NCBI RefSeq assembly: GCF_001931685.1
Contig: NZ_MOOY01000008.1
Location: forward strand, 1-64,000
Direction of reading: 5' to 3'
Source: Pararhizobium arenae
GTDB lineage: Bacteria; Pseudomonadota; Alphaproteobacteria; Rhizobiales; Rhizobiaceae
Length of the DNA stretch: 64,000 nucleotides
Part shown: positions 15,319 through 24,326 of the stretch, piece after piece
Numbering within the stretch: the stretch's first letter is position 1
Layout: every line of letters starts with the position of its first letter
Translations under genes and position numbers: made by a program
Notes under the pieces: model-generated
Seen by the model: only the letters and a program-made list of their open reading frames with translations
Told to the model about the DNA's origin: nothing
Databases searched by the model: none

Positions 15319-16847
15319 GCCGGAATTCCCGCGGGTGCATTGAGATGATGCGTGGTGGCCGTCTGGAAAGCGACGCCTGCCTTGAGGCAGAGCGCGTCCG
15401 CGCCTGGACGCCCGACGATCTGCATGCCCGTCGGCAGGCCCGACCGGCCGAGGCCCGAGGGCAGCATCAGGGCAGGAAAACCGGTGTAGTCGAAGATCAT
15501 GGTGTTGCGCGAAATGATCTCGCCGAAGGCATAAGCCTGCCCGTCGACATCGACCGTCAGGGTCTTGAGCGAGCCTGCCTCGCCGCCGAGGCCGGGGGTG
15601 ACGATCAGGTCGACATCGCCCATCGCCGACAGCATCATGTCCTGTGCCGCCTTGCGTCGCTGCAACGCGCGGCCGTAATCGCCTGCCGAGATCGCCAAAC
15701 CCTGCTCCAGCCGGGCGAGCAGGCCACGGTCGAAAAGAGAAGCGCGGTCAAGGCGCTCCGACTGGTGGGCTGTAAGCTCCGACAACAAAACCGTCCAGCC
15801 ATCGGCATGGAACGGAGCGATATCGAGGGCGGGCAGGGGCGTCACCACACATCCGAGCGACCGCAGGACATCCACCGATGCCATCCAGTTGGTAAGCACG
15901 GTGGTATCGACCACCTCAGTAAACCAGTTGACCGGCACGCCGATGCGCAGGCCGGCGAGTGTGGTCGTCGAAAGGGCCGTTTCGCAATCGGCAATCAGGG
16001 AGATGTCCGGCTCGACTGCCATGAAGGGCAGGACCCGCGCGATATCGCTCGCGCTGCGGGTCATCGGTCCGATGTGGTCGAGTGTCCAGGAGAGGGGAGC
16101 AACACCCTGACGGGAGACCAGTTCGCGGCTTGGCTTCAAGCCTGTCGTTCCGCACCAGCAGGAGGGAACGCGGATCGAGCCGCCAGTGTCGGTGCCAAGG
16201 GCGAAGGGCATGAAGCGCGCGGCGAGGGCCGCGCCCGACCCGGTGGAGGAGCCTCCCGTCCAGCGGCTGGCATCCCAGGGGTTGGTGACCGTGCCATAGC
16301 GCGGATTGTGCGGCGAGCCGCTGGCAAATTCCGTCGTGGCGAGCATGGCAAACGGGATCGCGCCAGCGGCGCGAAGCCTGCCGACGACATCGGCATCGGC
16401 AGGCGCCACCCGATCGCCGGTGAACCAGGAGCCCGAGGTGGTGAGGGTGCCGGCGACATCGATGATGTCCTTGACACCGAAAGGGATACCTTCGAGCGGC
16501 CGCGCCGAGCCATCCGCCCAGCGTCTGGCGCTCTCTTGCGCCGCCCTGTCGAGATCGGGAACGAAGCGGAGCACGGCTTGCGCGCCAGCGACACTTTTCG
16601 AGATGCTGTCCCGCAGCCGGGCGATCACATCGATCGGGGTGACGGCTCCATGCCTGTAGGCGGCGAGCAGGTCGCCGATGCCGGCAAAGGGTATGTCCAT
16701 CGGCAATGGCCGGGCTTCCACCCGGGCAAGCCCGGGCAGAAGTGCGGGACTATGCCGCCGCCGGAATGGAAGGTCCGCCAGGGCCGGGTCCACCAAAGTC
16801 AGCGGGTCCAGCACCTCTCCAGCCGGGAGCGGCATCGTCATGTTCAT
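15315..16847 (-). CDS. Amidase-signature hydrolase (second of three)
   Basis: A 510-residue amidase-signature enzyme with Lys in GIPFGVKDIIDVAG, the loop RWTGGSSTGSGAALAA and nucleophile segment TDTGGSIRVPSCWCGTTG. It is about 70 residues longer than its neighbour, mostly at the N-terminus (LPAGEVLDPLTLVDPALADL). The start lies three bases after the RutA-like stop and has several close ATGs (16847, 16841, 16835); I list the first. Sequence identity with the downstream amidase is low outside the signature, so this is not a recent duplication and the two are likely to act on different intermediates. Confidence 0.87.
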   Translation of the reverse strand: MNMTMPLPAGEVLDPLTLVDPALADLPFRRRHSPALLPGLARVEARPLPMDIPFAGIGDLLAAYRHGAVTPIDVIARLRDSISKSVAGAQAVLRFVPDLDRAAQESARRWADGSARPLEGIPFGVKDIIDVAGTLTTSGSWFTGDRVAPADADVVGRLRAAGAIPFAMLATTEFASGSPHNPRYGTVTNPWDASRWTGGSSTGSGAALAARFMPFALGTDTGGSIRVPSCWCGTTGLKPSRELVSRQGVAPLSWTLDHIGPMTRSASDIARVLPFMAVEPDISLIADCETALSTTTLAGLRIGVPVNWFTEVVDTTVLTNWMASVDVLRSLGCVVTPLPALDIAPFHADGWTVLLSELTAHQSERLDRASLFDRGLLARLEQGLAISAGDYGRALQRRKAAQDMMLSAMGDVDLIVTPGLGGEAGSLKTLTVDVDGQAYAFGEIISRNTMIFDYTGFPALMLPSGLGRSGLPTGMQIVGRPGADALCLKAGVAFQTATTHHLNAPAGIPA

Positions 16848-16850
16848 GCG

Positions 16851-17933
16851 TTATTCCGCAGCAATCTGAATGCTGTTGCGCGAGGCCATCAGCGGCTGGA
16901 TGCGCTCGCCGAACTGGTCGAGACCGACGAGGAAATCGTCGAAGGTCAGCATGATGCCCTTGGTGCCTTCGACGTCGGCTGCTTCATCCAGCATGGCGGC
17001 AACCTTAGCATAGGAGCCGACGAGCGTGCCCATGTTGAAGTTGACGGCGCCTTCCGGAAGGTTGATGTGGCGCGCCGTGGAGTTATCGGCCGCCGACTGG
17101 TCCTTGCTGCCCTGATCGGCCATCCACGCCAGCGCATCGACATCGGCGCCTTCGCGATACTTCTGCCACTTGGCCATGGCGAGTTCGTCGGTTTCATCGG
17201 CGATGACCATGAACAGCACATAGGCGCCGACGTCACGGCCGGTCCTGGCGGAGGCCTCGATCAGCGGCTTGTTGTTGGGCGCATAGGCGGACGGCGTGTT
17301 GATGCCGGAACCCATGACGAAGTTGTAGTCGGCATACTCGGCTGCGAACTCGACGCCGCGCGGGCTCTGACCAGCGGCGACGATCTCGATCTTGTTCTCC
17401 GGCATCGGCTTCATCATGCAGTCCTTCATGGTGAAGTGCTTGCCTTCGAAGGTGCATTCGCCGTTCGCCCAGAGTTCCTTCATGATGTGAACGTATTCGC
17501 TCGAATAGTCGTAGCGGTAGCCGAAATAGGCGTCGCCGGGCCAGATGCCCATCTGGTCGTATTCGGCCATCTGCCAGCCGGAGACGATGTTCACGCCGAA
17601 ACGGCCTGGCGCAACGCTGTCGATGGTGGTGGCCATACGCGCGACGATCGCCGGAGGCAGTGTGAGGACGGCTGTGGAGGCAAACAGTTTGATCTTCTCG
17701 GTAACGGCCGCAAGGCTCGCCATCAGCGTGAAGGATTCGAGATTGTAATCCCAGAACTCCGCCTTGCCGCCGAAGCCGCGCAACTTGATCATCGAGAGCG
17801 CGAAGTCGAGGCCGTATTTCTCCGCCTTCTGAACGATCTGCTTGTTGAGTTCGAAACTGGGCTTGTACTGCGGCGACGCGGTCGAGATCAGCCAGCCATT
17901 GTTTCCGATGGGAATGAAGACGCCGATATCCAT
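16851..17933 (-). CDS. RutA-like flavin monooxygenase (LLM class)
   Basis: A 360-residue luciferase-like FMN monooxygenase. [86 protein letters not shown] and [17 protein letters not shown] match the RutA family almost throughout. RutA opens the uracil ring between N3 and C4 with a flavin-N5-oxide or peroxide, needing reduced FMN from RutF. Ribosome-binding site GGGGAAC precedes the ATG. It heads a leftward operon whose promoter region carries a GTAC palindrome at 17978. The partner reductase is encoded at 25971 in the oppositely oriented operon. Whether uracil or another cyclic imide is the substrate cannot be told. Confidence 0.93.
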   Translation of the reverse strand: MDIGVFIPIGNNGWLISTASPQYKPSFELNKQIVQKAEKYGLDFALSMIKLRGFGGKAEFWDYNLESFTLMASLAAVTEKIKLFASTAVLTLPPAIVARMATTIDSVAPGRFGVNIVSGWQMAEYDQMGIWPGDAYFGYRYDYSSEYVHIMKELWANGECTFEGKHFTMKDCMMKPMPENKIEIVAAGQSPRGVEFAAEYADYNFVMGSGINTPSAYAPNNKPLIEASARTGRDVGAYVLFMVIADETDELAMAKWQKYREGADVDALAWMADQGSKDQSAADNSTARHINLPEGAVNFNMGTLVGSYAKVAAMLDEAADVEGTKGIMLTFDDFLVGLDQFGERIQPLMASRNSIQIAAE

Positions 17934-17977
17934 TTTTGAGTTCCCCTATGCTTGGTTTTGGGAGGATGCGAAGTCAG

Positions 17978-17991
17978 TATGTACGAACTAA
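17978..17991. promoter_or_regulatory. Operator A of the GntR-type palindrome family
   Basis: TATGTACGAACTAA, the least perfect of four related sites in this locus. It lies 45 bases upstream of the RutA-like start codon, where it would overlap the promoter of the leftward operon. Confidence 0.6.
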
Positions 17992-18108
17992 TGCAAATTT
18001 TGAAAAAGCTGTCCAGACGGAAAATGACCTATTTTTGAGCTTGCCTAAACGTTGGGCAATTCATCGATTTCGATGCATCCGGGGTGATGAAATAGCTGGC
18101 GAAAGCAC

Positions 18109-18138
18109 AAAAAAATCGGCAGCCGGGGCGGCTACCGA
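18109..18138 (-). terminator. Terminator of the GntR regulator gene
   Basis: On the - strand TCGGTAGCC (18138-18130) pairs with GGCTGCCGA (18124-18116) around GCCCC and is followed by seven Ts (18115-18109). It separates the regulator from the RutA-like operon on the same strand, so the latter needs its own promoter. Confidence 0.85.
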
Positions 18139-18171
18139 TCGGTCATGGTCAATATGCTGAAGGGAGCGGGT

Positions 18172-18978
18172 TTAGCTGCCGGCGCGCAGCGTCGTCGTGT
18201 AGGTGAAGCGATCCGCAGGCAGAATCTGGAAGGCGTATTCGATGAGGCGCCTACCGGAGCCGTAGTAACGGCGGGTCACCTGCAGGGCGAGATCGCCGCC
18301 CTGGCATCCGATCTTCTCGGCGATCTCCGGCGTCAGCGTGACGGGCTTGATGTCCTGCTGGATCTCATGGATCTTTTCGCCGGTATATTCCTCGATGAGG
18401 TGAAAGATCGCCGACTTGGCGACGGTGACGTCGCGCACCGCCGCCGCGACGCGGGCGTCGATGTAGACCTCGTTCCACGAAAACGCCTTCTGGCGCGTGG
18501 CCGGGTAGCGAATGCCGCTGATATGATAGAAGCGGCGCCCAGGTCTGCAGCCGAGCTCGACGGCGAGTTTCCCCTGTGCCGAAATCTCTTCTTTATGGGA
18601 AATGACGAATTCGGTCTCGCTTGCGACCTCGAACAGTTCCGAGCGGGAGTGGGCGATGAAGTGGCGTCGGGCAATGTCCGGCCCGGCCTCGACGCGGGTG
18701 CCGACGCCCTTGCGGGCTGAAAGCCTCCCGCCGCTTCGCATCGTTGCGATCGCCTGCCGAACCGTTTGGCGGCTGACGCTGAGCGATGCCGCGAGTTCGT
18801 TTTCCGTCGGCAGCAACGAACCTACGGGAAACTCGCCGCTGCGAATACGGGCTTCGAGATGGTGGGCTACCTGCAGATAGAGCGGCGCCGTCGCAAGCTC
18901 GGGCTTCCAGGTCGTCTCTTCCTGTTCGCTTCGGGTGTCGTCAATGGCTGACTGAGGTGCGCTCATTATATTTCCCAT
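18172..18978 (-). CDS. GntR/HutC-family transcriptional regulator
   Basis: A 268-residue regulator with an N-terminal winged helix (about 28-95; GSLLPTENELAASLSVSRQT and VRQAIATMRSGGRLSARKG) and a C-terminal UTRA ligand-binding domain (about 115-260; FYHISGIRYPATRQKAF, YTGEKIHEIQQDIKPVTL, RRLIEYAFQILPADRFTY). HutC-type regulators normally repress catabolic operons until a substrate or intermediate binds. The gene sits exactly between the two arms of the locus, and four GTAC-centred palindromes lie upstream of those arms. The start may be ATG 18978 or ATG 18966, the latter with a GGGA ribosome-binding site. Confidence 0.9.
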   Translation of the reverse strand: MGNIMSAPQSAIDDTRSEQEETTWKPELATAPLYLQVAHHLEARIRSGEFPVGSLLPTENELAASLSVSRQTVRQAIATMRSGGRLSARKGVGTRVEAGPDIARRHFIAHSRSELFEVASETEFVISHKEEISAQGKLAVELGCRPGRRFYHISGIRYPATRQKAFSWNEVYIDARVAAAVRDVTVAKSAIFHLIEEYTGEKIHEIQQDIKPVTLTPEIAEKIGCQGGDLALQVTRRYYGSGRRLIEYAFQILPADRFTYTTTLRAGS

Positions 18979-19077
18979 TCTCGTTACTCTATGAACAGAT
19001 TTTCTCTCGATGAAGCAAACAAAATCGGTGCCGTGCCGTTTTGCTCCCGCTGATATTGCGTCGTGAGATCAAATCAA

Positions 19078-19091
19078 TTAGTACGTACAAA
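19078..19091. promoter_or_regulatory. Operator B of the GntR-type palindrome family
   Basis: TTAGTACGTACAAA, centred on the perfect palindrome GTACGTAC at 19081-19088. It is placed 38 bases before the MFS start codon in the divergent interval between the regulator and the transporter, so it may control both directions. Confidence 0.7.
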
Positions 19092-19128
19092 TACTAGATA
19101 TTGGTTTCTTTCCAAGGTTCCCTTTCAG

Positions 19129-20346
19129 ATGTCGGATGCAACGGCTGGAGGGTCGCGCGCCGCGCGCGCGTCCTCGCTTCCCCAGACTTTGACGGCTGCA
19201 ACATTGATCCAGATCGTTGCGACGGCCAGCGTGCTGGCGCTGACGGCAATCGCGCCCGCGGTCGCGGCGGATCTCGGTATCGGCGCCCATTGGATCGGCT
19301 ACCAGATCAGTCTGATCTATGCGTCCGGCATGTTCTCGTCGGCTGTCGCTGGCACGCTGGTGCAGCGCTTCGGTCCGGTGAAGATCGAGCAGATCGCGCT
19401 CGTCTGCTTTACATTGGGTTTTGCCGGGATCGCCACGGCGCTGATCCCTCTCATCATTCTCGCGTCCCTGCTGATCGGCATCGGTTACGGTTTGAACAAT
19501 CCAGCCTCCTCGGAAATGCTGAGCCGCATCACGCCCCACAACAAGCGCAACATCGTCTTTTCGCTGAAGCAGACCGGCGTTCCGCTCGGCGGCATCCTCG
19601 CCAGTTTCGCCTTTCCGTTCCTGTCTGGGCAATTCGGCTGGCATATGGCGCTGCTCACCGGTGCGGTGGCGCCGCTCCTGGCCATGGGACTGCTGGCCAT
19701 GACCCATGCGGCGGAACCGGCAACGGTTCGCAAGCTTCCCTCCCTGCGCAAGGGTTTCATCGATGAACAATCCATCATCTGGAAAAGCCGCAAGCTGAGG
19801 GTTTTGAGCGGGCTCGGTTTTGCCTATTCCGCCATGCAACTCTCCGTCTCCGCCTTTGCCGTCGTAGCGCTGGTCCATGATGCCGGATGGTCGCTGCTGT
19901 CCGCCGGCACGGTGGCGGCGGTAATGCAGTTTGGTGGTGCGTTCGGCCGCATCTTCTGGGGCGCAGTCGCGGACCGGATTGGCGGTGGCTTCCTGACGCT
20001 CGGCCTGCTCGGTCTGATCAGCGGGCTCGGCTTTACCGCCCTCTACTGGTTGCCCGATTTGCCGACCTTTCTGCAGGCGGGCCTCTTTATCGTTCTGGGT
20101 TGCGTCTCGATCGGCTGGAACGGCGTGCTGCTGGCCGAGGTCGCCCACAATGCGCCCGAGGCGCGGGTCGGCGCCATCACCGGCGGCGCGCTGGTCTATA
20201 CGTTTATCGGCGTAATAGTCGGGCCATCCACCTTCGCCATGATCTATGCGTTTGCCGGTCAATACGGCGCGAGCTTTCTTGTTTTTTCGCTCTTCGGTTT
20301 TGCCGGTATGGTGAGTGCGTGGCGGATGCACTGGGCGAAAAACTGA
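19129..20346 (+). CDS. MFS transporter
   Basis: A 405-residue major facilitator with about 12 hydrophobic helices, starting LTAATLIQIVATASVLALTA. The region GYGLNNPASSEMLSRITPHN and the repeat of helices in the second half (VMQFGGAFGRIFWGAVADRI) resemble cyanate/hydrophobic-solute type carriers. I use the ATG at 19129 (MSDATAGGSRAARASSL); the longer open frame from 19063 would run across operator B. It is transcribed divergently from the regulator and precedes the ABC importer operon, giving the locus two independent uptake or efflux routes. Direction of transport is not evident. Confidence 0.87.
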   Translation: MSDATAGGSRAARASSLPQTLTAATLIQIVATASVLALTAIAPAVAADLGIGAHWIGYQISLIYASGMFSSAVAGTLVQRFGPVKIEQIALVCFTLGFAGIATALIPLIILASLLIGIGYGLNNPASSEMLSRITPHNKRNIVFSLKQTGVPLGGILASFAFPFLSGQFGWHMALLTGAVAPLLAMGLLAMTHAAEPATVRKLPSLRKGFIDEQSIIWKSRKLRVLSGLGFAYSAMQLSVSAFAVVALVHDAGWSLLSAGTVAAVMQFGGAFGRIFWGAVADRIGGGFLTLGLLGLISGLGFTALYWLPDLPTFLQAGLFIVLGCVSIGWNGVLLAEVAHNAPEARVGAITGGALVYTFIGVIVGPSTFAMIYAFAGQYGASFLVFSLFGFAGMVSAWRMHWAKN

Positions 20347-20373
20347 GGCTGTTCGGCCATTTGTTCCATTACT

Positions 20374-20387
20374 TATGTACATACATA
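20374..20387. promoter_or_regulatory. Operator D of the GntR-type palindrome family
   Basis: TATGTACATACATA in the 310-base interval between the MFS gene and the solute-binding protein gene. Its start is 189 bases from that of operator C, close to 18 helical turns, so a repressor bound at both could face the same side of the helix. Confidence 0.65.
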
Positions 20388-20562
20388 CTAACGCATAAAT
20401 TATTTCGCATTGCGGAAATTATGCGGTGTTCCCGCTCGGGTTGTGCGCCGTACGTTGATCTTTGAACAATAAACAATCACCGGAATATCAGGCTTTTCAG
20501 CGTTTGCCGCATTAATGTGCAGTGCAAAAAAATAGGCAAGAACCCGTTGACGAGTTTTTGTT

Positions 20563-20576
20563 TATGTACGTACATT
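20563..20576. promoter_or_regulatory. Operator C of the GntR-type palindrome family
   Basis: TATGTACGTACATT, the most perfect copy, lying 80 bases before the start codon of the solute-binding protein gene. The interval 20347-20656 otherwise holds no gene. The open frame from 20522 spans this site and is not the true start of the gene. Confidence 0.75.
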
Positions 20577-20656
20577 ACCGTCAGCGGTTGGCGAAAAAGA
20601 CCGCGTTAACGACGGTGCCTCCGACGACGGAGGATCACGAAGGGGAACGTTTCCGA

Positions 20657-21757
20657 ATGCGCAAGCTCCTGCTCACCTCCCTCATGACCCTGGCTGCCAC
20701 TGCAGCGTTTTCTGCGGCGGCTCAGGCCGATCCGATGGCCGATGCCAATGCGATCATTGCCGAACACGAAAAAATGCCGGTCTTCGACCCGCCGGGCGAA
20801 GCCTTTGATGCCAAGGCCTGCATGGCCGGCAAGAAGGTCCTGTCGATCCCGATCTCGATGACGATCCCCTTCAATGTCGAATTGCAGAAGGCCATGGCCA
20901 AGGCGGCCGCTGAAGTTGGCTTCACCTACACCACCTGGGACAACCAGCTGAAAAGCGACCAGTGGATTCAGGGCGTTTCGCAGGCGATCAGCCAGAAATA
21001 CGATGTGCTCGACATCGCCGGCGGCCTCAATCCCGAATGGCTCGGCCCGCAGCTCGCCGAAGCCCGCGCCGAGGGCCTGAAGATCACCACGACCCATTTC
21101 TACGACGTGACGCAGGAGCAGCATGCGAGCGTCGATTACTCCGGCGCTGTCGACTATACCGGCGCTGGCAAGCTCTTAGCCGCCTGGGCCTTCGCCAAGA
21201 CCGAAGGCAAGCCGAATGTGCTGATCGTCGGCTCCTCCGACGTCCTGCCATCGATCCCCTTCGTGAAATCAATCCAGGACCAGCTGACGGCGCTGTGCCC
21301 GGAATGCACCCAGAAGCATCTCGACGTTCCGGTGTCGGAATGGGCAACGAAAATCCAGCCCGGTGTGCAGTCCGCCATCCTCGCCGATCCCGGCATTAAC
21401 TTCGTCCTGCCGATCTACGATTCCATGTCGCAGTTCGTCGTGCCGGCGCTGCGTATCACCGGCGCTGAAGGCACCGTCAAGATCGCCAGCTACAACGGCA
21501 CGCCCTTCGTGCTGGATATGGTGCGCGAGGGGCAGGTGCACATGGATATCGGCGAAAGCCTCGGCTGGTCCGGTTATGCCGCCGTCGACAACATGATGCG
21601 CATGCTCTGCGGCCTGCCTTCCGTCAAGAAACTCAACTCGCCGCTTCTGGTCTTCGATGAAAAGAACATCGAGACGGCGGGCGTGCCGGCCACATTTGAT
21701 GATGGTTATGGCGACGCCCATCTCGAAGGCTTCCGCAAGCTCTGGAAACTGCAGTAA
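20657..21757 (+). CDS. Ribose-type ABC transporter substrate-binding protein
   Basis: A 366-residue periplasmic binding protein. Signal peptide MRKLLLTSLMTLAATAAFSA with cleavage near AQA-DP. The mature part starts each lobe like PBP1/LacI-type receptors: GKKVLSIPISMTIPFNVELQ, then QGVSQAISQKYDVLDIAGGL and VDYSGAVDYTGAGKLLAAWA, with FVLPIYDSMSQFVVPALRIT in the second lobe. Four cysteines (ACMAGK, CPECTQ, MLCGLP) may form a disulfide. I chose ATG 20657, which follows AAGGGGAACG and begins the signal peptide. It is the first gene of an operon with its own ATPase and permease. The ligand is unknown; context argues for a nitrogen heterocycle or its nucleoside rather than a simple sugar. Confidence 0.9.
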   Translation: MRKLLLTSLMTLAATAAFSAAAQADPMADANAIIAEHEKMPVFDPPGEAFDAKACMAGKKVLSIPISMTIPFNVELQKAMAKAAAEVGFTYTTWDNQLKSDQWIQGVSQAISQKYDVLDIAGGLNPEWLGPQLAEARAEGLKITTTHFYDVTQEQHASVDYSGAVDYTGAGKLLAAWAFAKTEGKPNVLIVGSSDVLPSIPFVKSIQDQLTALCPECTQKHLDVPVSEWATKIQPGVQSAILADPGINFVLPIYDSMSQFVVPALRITGAEGTVKIASYNGTPFVLDMVREGQVHMDIGESLGWSGYAAVDNMMRMLCGLPSVKKLNSPLLVFDEKNIETAGVPATFDDGYGDAHLEGFRKLWKLQ

Positions 21758-21780
21758 CCGGCCGCCGACAGGAGCCCGCC

Positions 21781-23331
21781 ATGTCCGACAACGCCGTGCT
21801 TCAGATGAACAACATCCGCATGCGCTTCGGTAGCCATTATGCGCTGAAGGGCGTGTCGCTCTCGATCCGGCGTGGCGAGGTGTTCGGGCTCCTTGGCCAG
21901 AACGGATCCGGCAAGTCCACCATGATCAAGGTGCTTGCCGGGTTTCACCAGCCCGAAGAGGGCAGCGAAGTCATCCTGTGGGGGCAGAAGATGCCGCTCC
22001 CCTTAAACCAGATGGACATCAAGACGCGCGGTGTCGCCTTCGTCCACCAGCATCTCGGCCTCGTGCCTTCGCTGACGGTGGTCGAGAACATGCGGGTCAC
22101 GGCCCTTGGTCGGAAAAATCCCTGGTTCGTTTCCTGGAAAAGCGAGGGGCAGCGGGTTGCCCGGCTGTTTGCCGAGTTCGATCTTGCGATCGATCCCTTC
22201 GCAACGATTGCGGAGCTGCCGCCGGTGGAACGCGCCTTTGTCGCGATCATTCGTGCCTTTGAAGATCTGCGCGCCTCGGATGCAGGCTATGGCGGTGAAG
22301 GCATTCTCGTATTGGACGAGCCCACTCCCTTCCTGCCGGCAGAAGATGTCAAACGACTGTTCTCGCTCATCCGCTCGATCGTCAAGACTGGCGCGTCCGT
22401 GGTCATCGTCACCCATGATATCGACGAGGTTCGCGAGATCACCGATCGTGTCGCCATTCTGCGCGACGGGGAACTCGTCGATATTCTCGACACCAAAACC
22501 TCGGAACGCCAGACAATCCTCGATACGATCGTCGGCAGCCGCATCGATGCTTTTGTGAAGACCCGGAAGGCCGAGGCGCGGCCGGCGGCGGTCACTGTGC
22601 GGGGCGTGACGGATGGCGCAAGCCCGGCGTTCGATCTCGATATCGCCGAGGGCGAAACGCTGGGGGTCACGGGCCTGATCGGCTCCGGCTTCGCGGCCCT
22701 GCCTTACCTGCTCTGTGGCGCCCGCAAGGGGGCAGGGCGGATCACGCTCAGTGGGCAGGTTGTCGATCTGGCGAAGATAACGCCCGCAAAGGCCCAGATG
22801 ATGGGGATCGCCTTCCTTCCGGGAGACCGGCTGGGTGCAGCCGGTGTCGGCAGTCTTTCCGTCACCGACAACATCACGTTGCCGGTGCTCGGACAGCATC
22901 TCAAGCCGCTGGGCCTTGATCGCGGCAGCATGGCGCGGGAGGCCGCGCGGCTTTCCGAAATCTACGACGTGCGCCCGCCGCGTCCGGAAATGATGCTGGG
23001 TTCGCTCTCGGGCGGCAACCAGCAGAAGGTGCTGCTGGCAAAATGGCTACAGATCAAGCCGAAGCTGCTGATGCTTGATGAGCCGACGCAGGGCGTCGAT
23101 TTCGGCGCCCGCCAGCAGATTTTCAAGGCGCTGGACCGGGCGACGGCACAAGGCACGTCCATCCTCTGCGCCTCCACCGACAACGAACAGCTCGAACAGA
23201 TCTGCGACCGCATCATCGTCTTTTCCAAGGGGCGGCCGGTCATGGAGCTCAAGGGCGACGACATCACGCGCAAGGCTATCACAGAAGCCTGCTTCTATTC
23301 TGACACCCATCAAGCGGAGGCCGCAGAATGA
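21781..23331 (+). CDS. Double-NBD sugar-type ABC transporter ATPase (RbsA/MglA class)
   Basis: A 516-residue protein with two fused nucleotide-binding domains. NBD1 has Walker A GLLGQNGSGKSTMIK, Q-loop FVHQHLGLV and Walker B GILVLDEPTPFL, but where the ABC signature should be it reads ELPPVERAFVAII, without LSGGQ. NBD2 has the reverse: no Walker A (GVTGLIGSGFAALP) but a good signature SLSGGNQQKVLLAKWLQ and Walker B LLMLDEPTQGVD. One composite ATP site (NBD1 Walker A with NBD2 signature) is therefore intact and the other dead. A degenerate NBD2 Walker A is common in this family; the loss of the NBD1 signature is more unusual. The ribosome-binding site ACAGGAG precedes the ATG, and the stop overlaps the permease start. 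Confidence 0.92.
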   Translation: MSDNAVLQMNNIRMRFGSHYALKGVSLSIRRGEVFGLLGQNGSGKSTMIKVLAGFHQPEEGSEVILWGQKMPLPLNQMDIKTRGVAFVHQHLGLVPSLTVVENMRVTALGRKNPWFVSWKSEGQRVARLFAEFDLAIDPFATIAELPPVERAFVAIIRAFEDLRASDAGYGGEGILVLDEPTPFLPAEDVKRLFSLIRSIVKTGASVVIVTHDIDEVREITDRVAILRDGELVDILDTKTSERQTILDTIVGSRIDAFVKTRKAEARPAAVTVRGVTDGASPAFDLDIAEGETLGVTGLIGSGFAALPYLLCGARKGAGRITLSGQVVDLAKITPAKAQMMGIAFLPGDRLGAAGVGSLSVTDNITLPVLGQHLKPLGLDRGSMAREAARLSEIYDVRPPRPEMMLGSLSGGNQQKVLLAKWLQIKPKLLMLDEPTQGVDFGARQQIFKALDRATAQGTSILCASTDNEQLEQICDRIIVFSKGRPVMELKGDDITRKAITEACFYSDTHQAEAAE

Positions 23332-24326
23332 CGACGATCGATATGCCCGCAAAGGCGTCGCGACCCGCCTTCAACATCAAGCGTGAAGGCGAGCGTTTCG
23401 CCCTCGTCGCGGCCTGGCTGCTGCTGATCGTTATCTTCGGCACCCTGATGCCGGATTCGTTTCTGAGCTGGCGCAATTTCTCCACCATGTTCGGCTCGCA
23501 GGCGGTGCTCGTGGTGCTGACGCTGGCGATTATCATTCCGCTGACCTCAGGCGACTTCGATCTTTCCGGCGCATCCATCCTCACCATGAGCTCGATGCTG
23601 ATCGCGGTGCTCAACGTCAAGCATGGCTGGTCGATCGGCCCCGTGATCATCGTGGCGCTGGTCTCGGGCGCGGTCATCGGAGCGATCAATGCGTTCTTCG
23701 TGCTCTATTTCCGCATTCATTCGCTGATCGTGACGCTGGGCGTCGGCACCTTCGTCAATGGCATGATCCTCTGGGTCAGCCAGTCGCAGACCATTTCGGG
23801 CGTCTCGATGACGCTGGTCGAATGGGTGATCATCAACCGTCTCTTCGGCATTCCGCTGGCGTTCTTTTATGCGCTGATCCTGGCGGCAGTGATCTGGTAC
23901 GTGCTCGAATATACGATCCCTGGCCGCAAGCTTCTGTTCGTCGGGCGCGGTCGTGAAGTCTCGCGGCTCAACGGCATCAATGTCGACAAGGTGCGGGCGG
24001 TGTCCTTCATAGTCTCCGGCCTGATCGCCGCCCTTGCCGGTGTGTTTTATTCCGGCATGACAGGCTCTGCCGATCCGCTTTCCGGCCTCAACCTGCTGCT
24101 GCCGGCCTTCGCCGCGGCTTTCCTCGGCGCCACCACGATCTCGCCCGGCCGTTTCAATTCCTTCGGCGCGATCATCAGCGTCTACTTCCTTGTCACCGGC
24201 ATTACCGGCCTCACCATGCTGGGCGCGCAGGCCTATGTGCAGAACCTGTTTTACGGGGGCGCACTGGTGATCGCTGTGTCGCTCAGCCAGCTTGTTCGCA
24301 ATCGCCAGCCACAGGATTTCAGCTGA
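23328..24326 (+). CDS. Ribose-type ABC transporter permease (RbsC class)
   Basis: A 332-residue inner-membrane permease with eight to ten hydrophobic helices, for example FALVAAWLLLIVIFGTLMPD, SIGPVIIVALVSGAVIGAIN and FIVSGLIAALAGVFYSGM. The coupling region has the family hallmarks GIPLAFFYALIL, GRGREVSRLNGINVDKVRA and FAAAFLGATTISPGRFNSFG. The start overlaps the ATPase stop (ATGA) and the TGA shares a base with the next ATG, so the ATPase, permease and 68-residue gene are translationally coupled. It forms the membrane channel for the binding protein at 20657. Confidence 0.92.
   Translation: MTTIDMPAKASRPAFNIKREGERFALVAAWLLLIVIFGTLMPDSFLSWRNFSTMFGSQAVLVVLTLAIIIPLTSGDFDLSGASILTMSSMLIAVLNVKHGWSIGPVIIVALVSGAVIGAINAFFVLYFRIHSLIVTLGVGTFVNGMILWVSQSQTISGVSMTLVEWVIINRLFGIPLAFFYALILAAVIWYVLEYTIPGRKLLFVGRGREVSRLNGINVDKVRAVSFIVSGLIAALAGVFYSGMTGSADPLSGLNLLLPAFAAAFLGATTISPGRFNSFGAIISVYFLVTGITGLTMLGAQAYVQNLFYGGALVIAVSLSQLVRNRQPQDFS

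Noticed and set aside
15270-17939. An 889-codon open frame on the + strand.
   Set aside because: It lies antisense to the amidase and RutA-like genes, whose frames carry full catalytic motifs; its protein is Arg/Asp/His-rich with no domain. A shadow of GC-rich coding sequence.
20522-20656. An upstream extension of the solute-binding protein gene.
   Set aside because: It would translate through operator C and put 45 residues before a perfect signal peptide.
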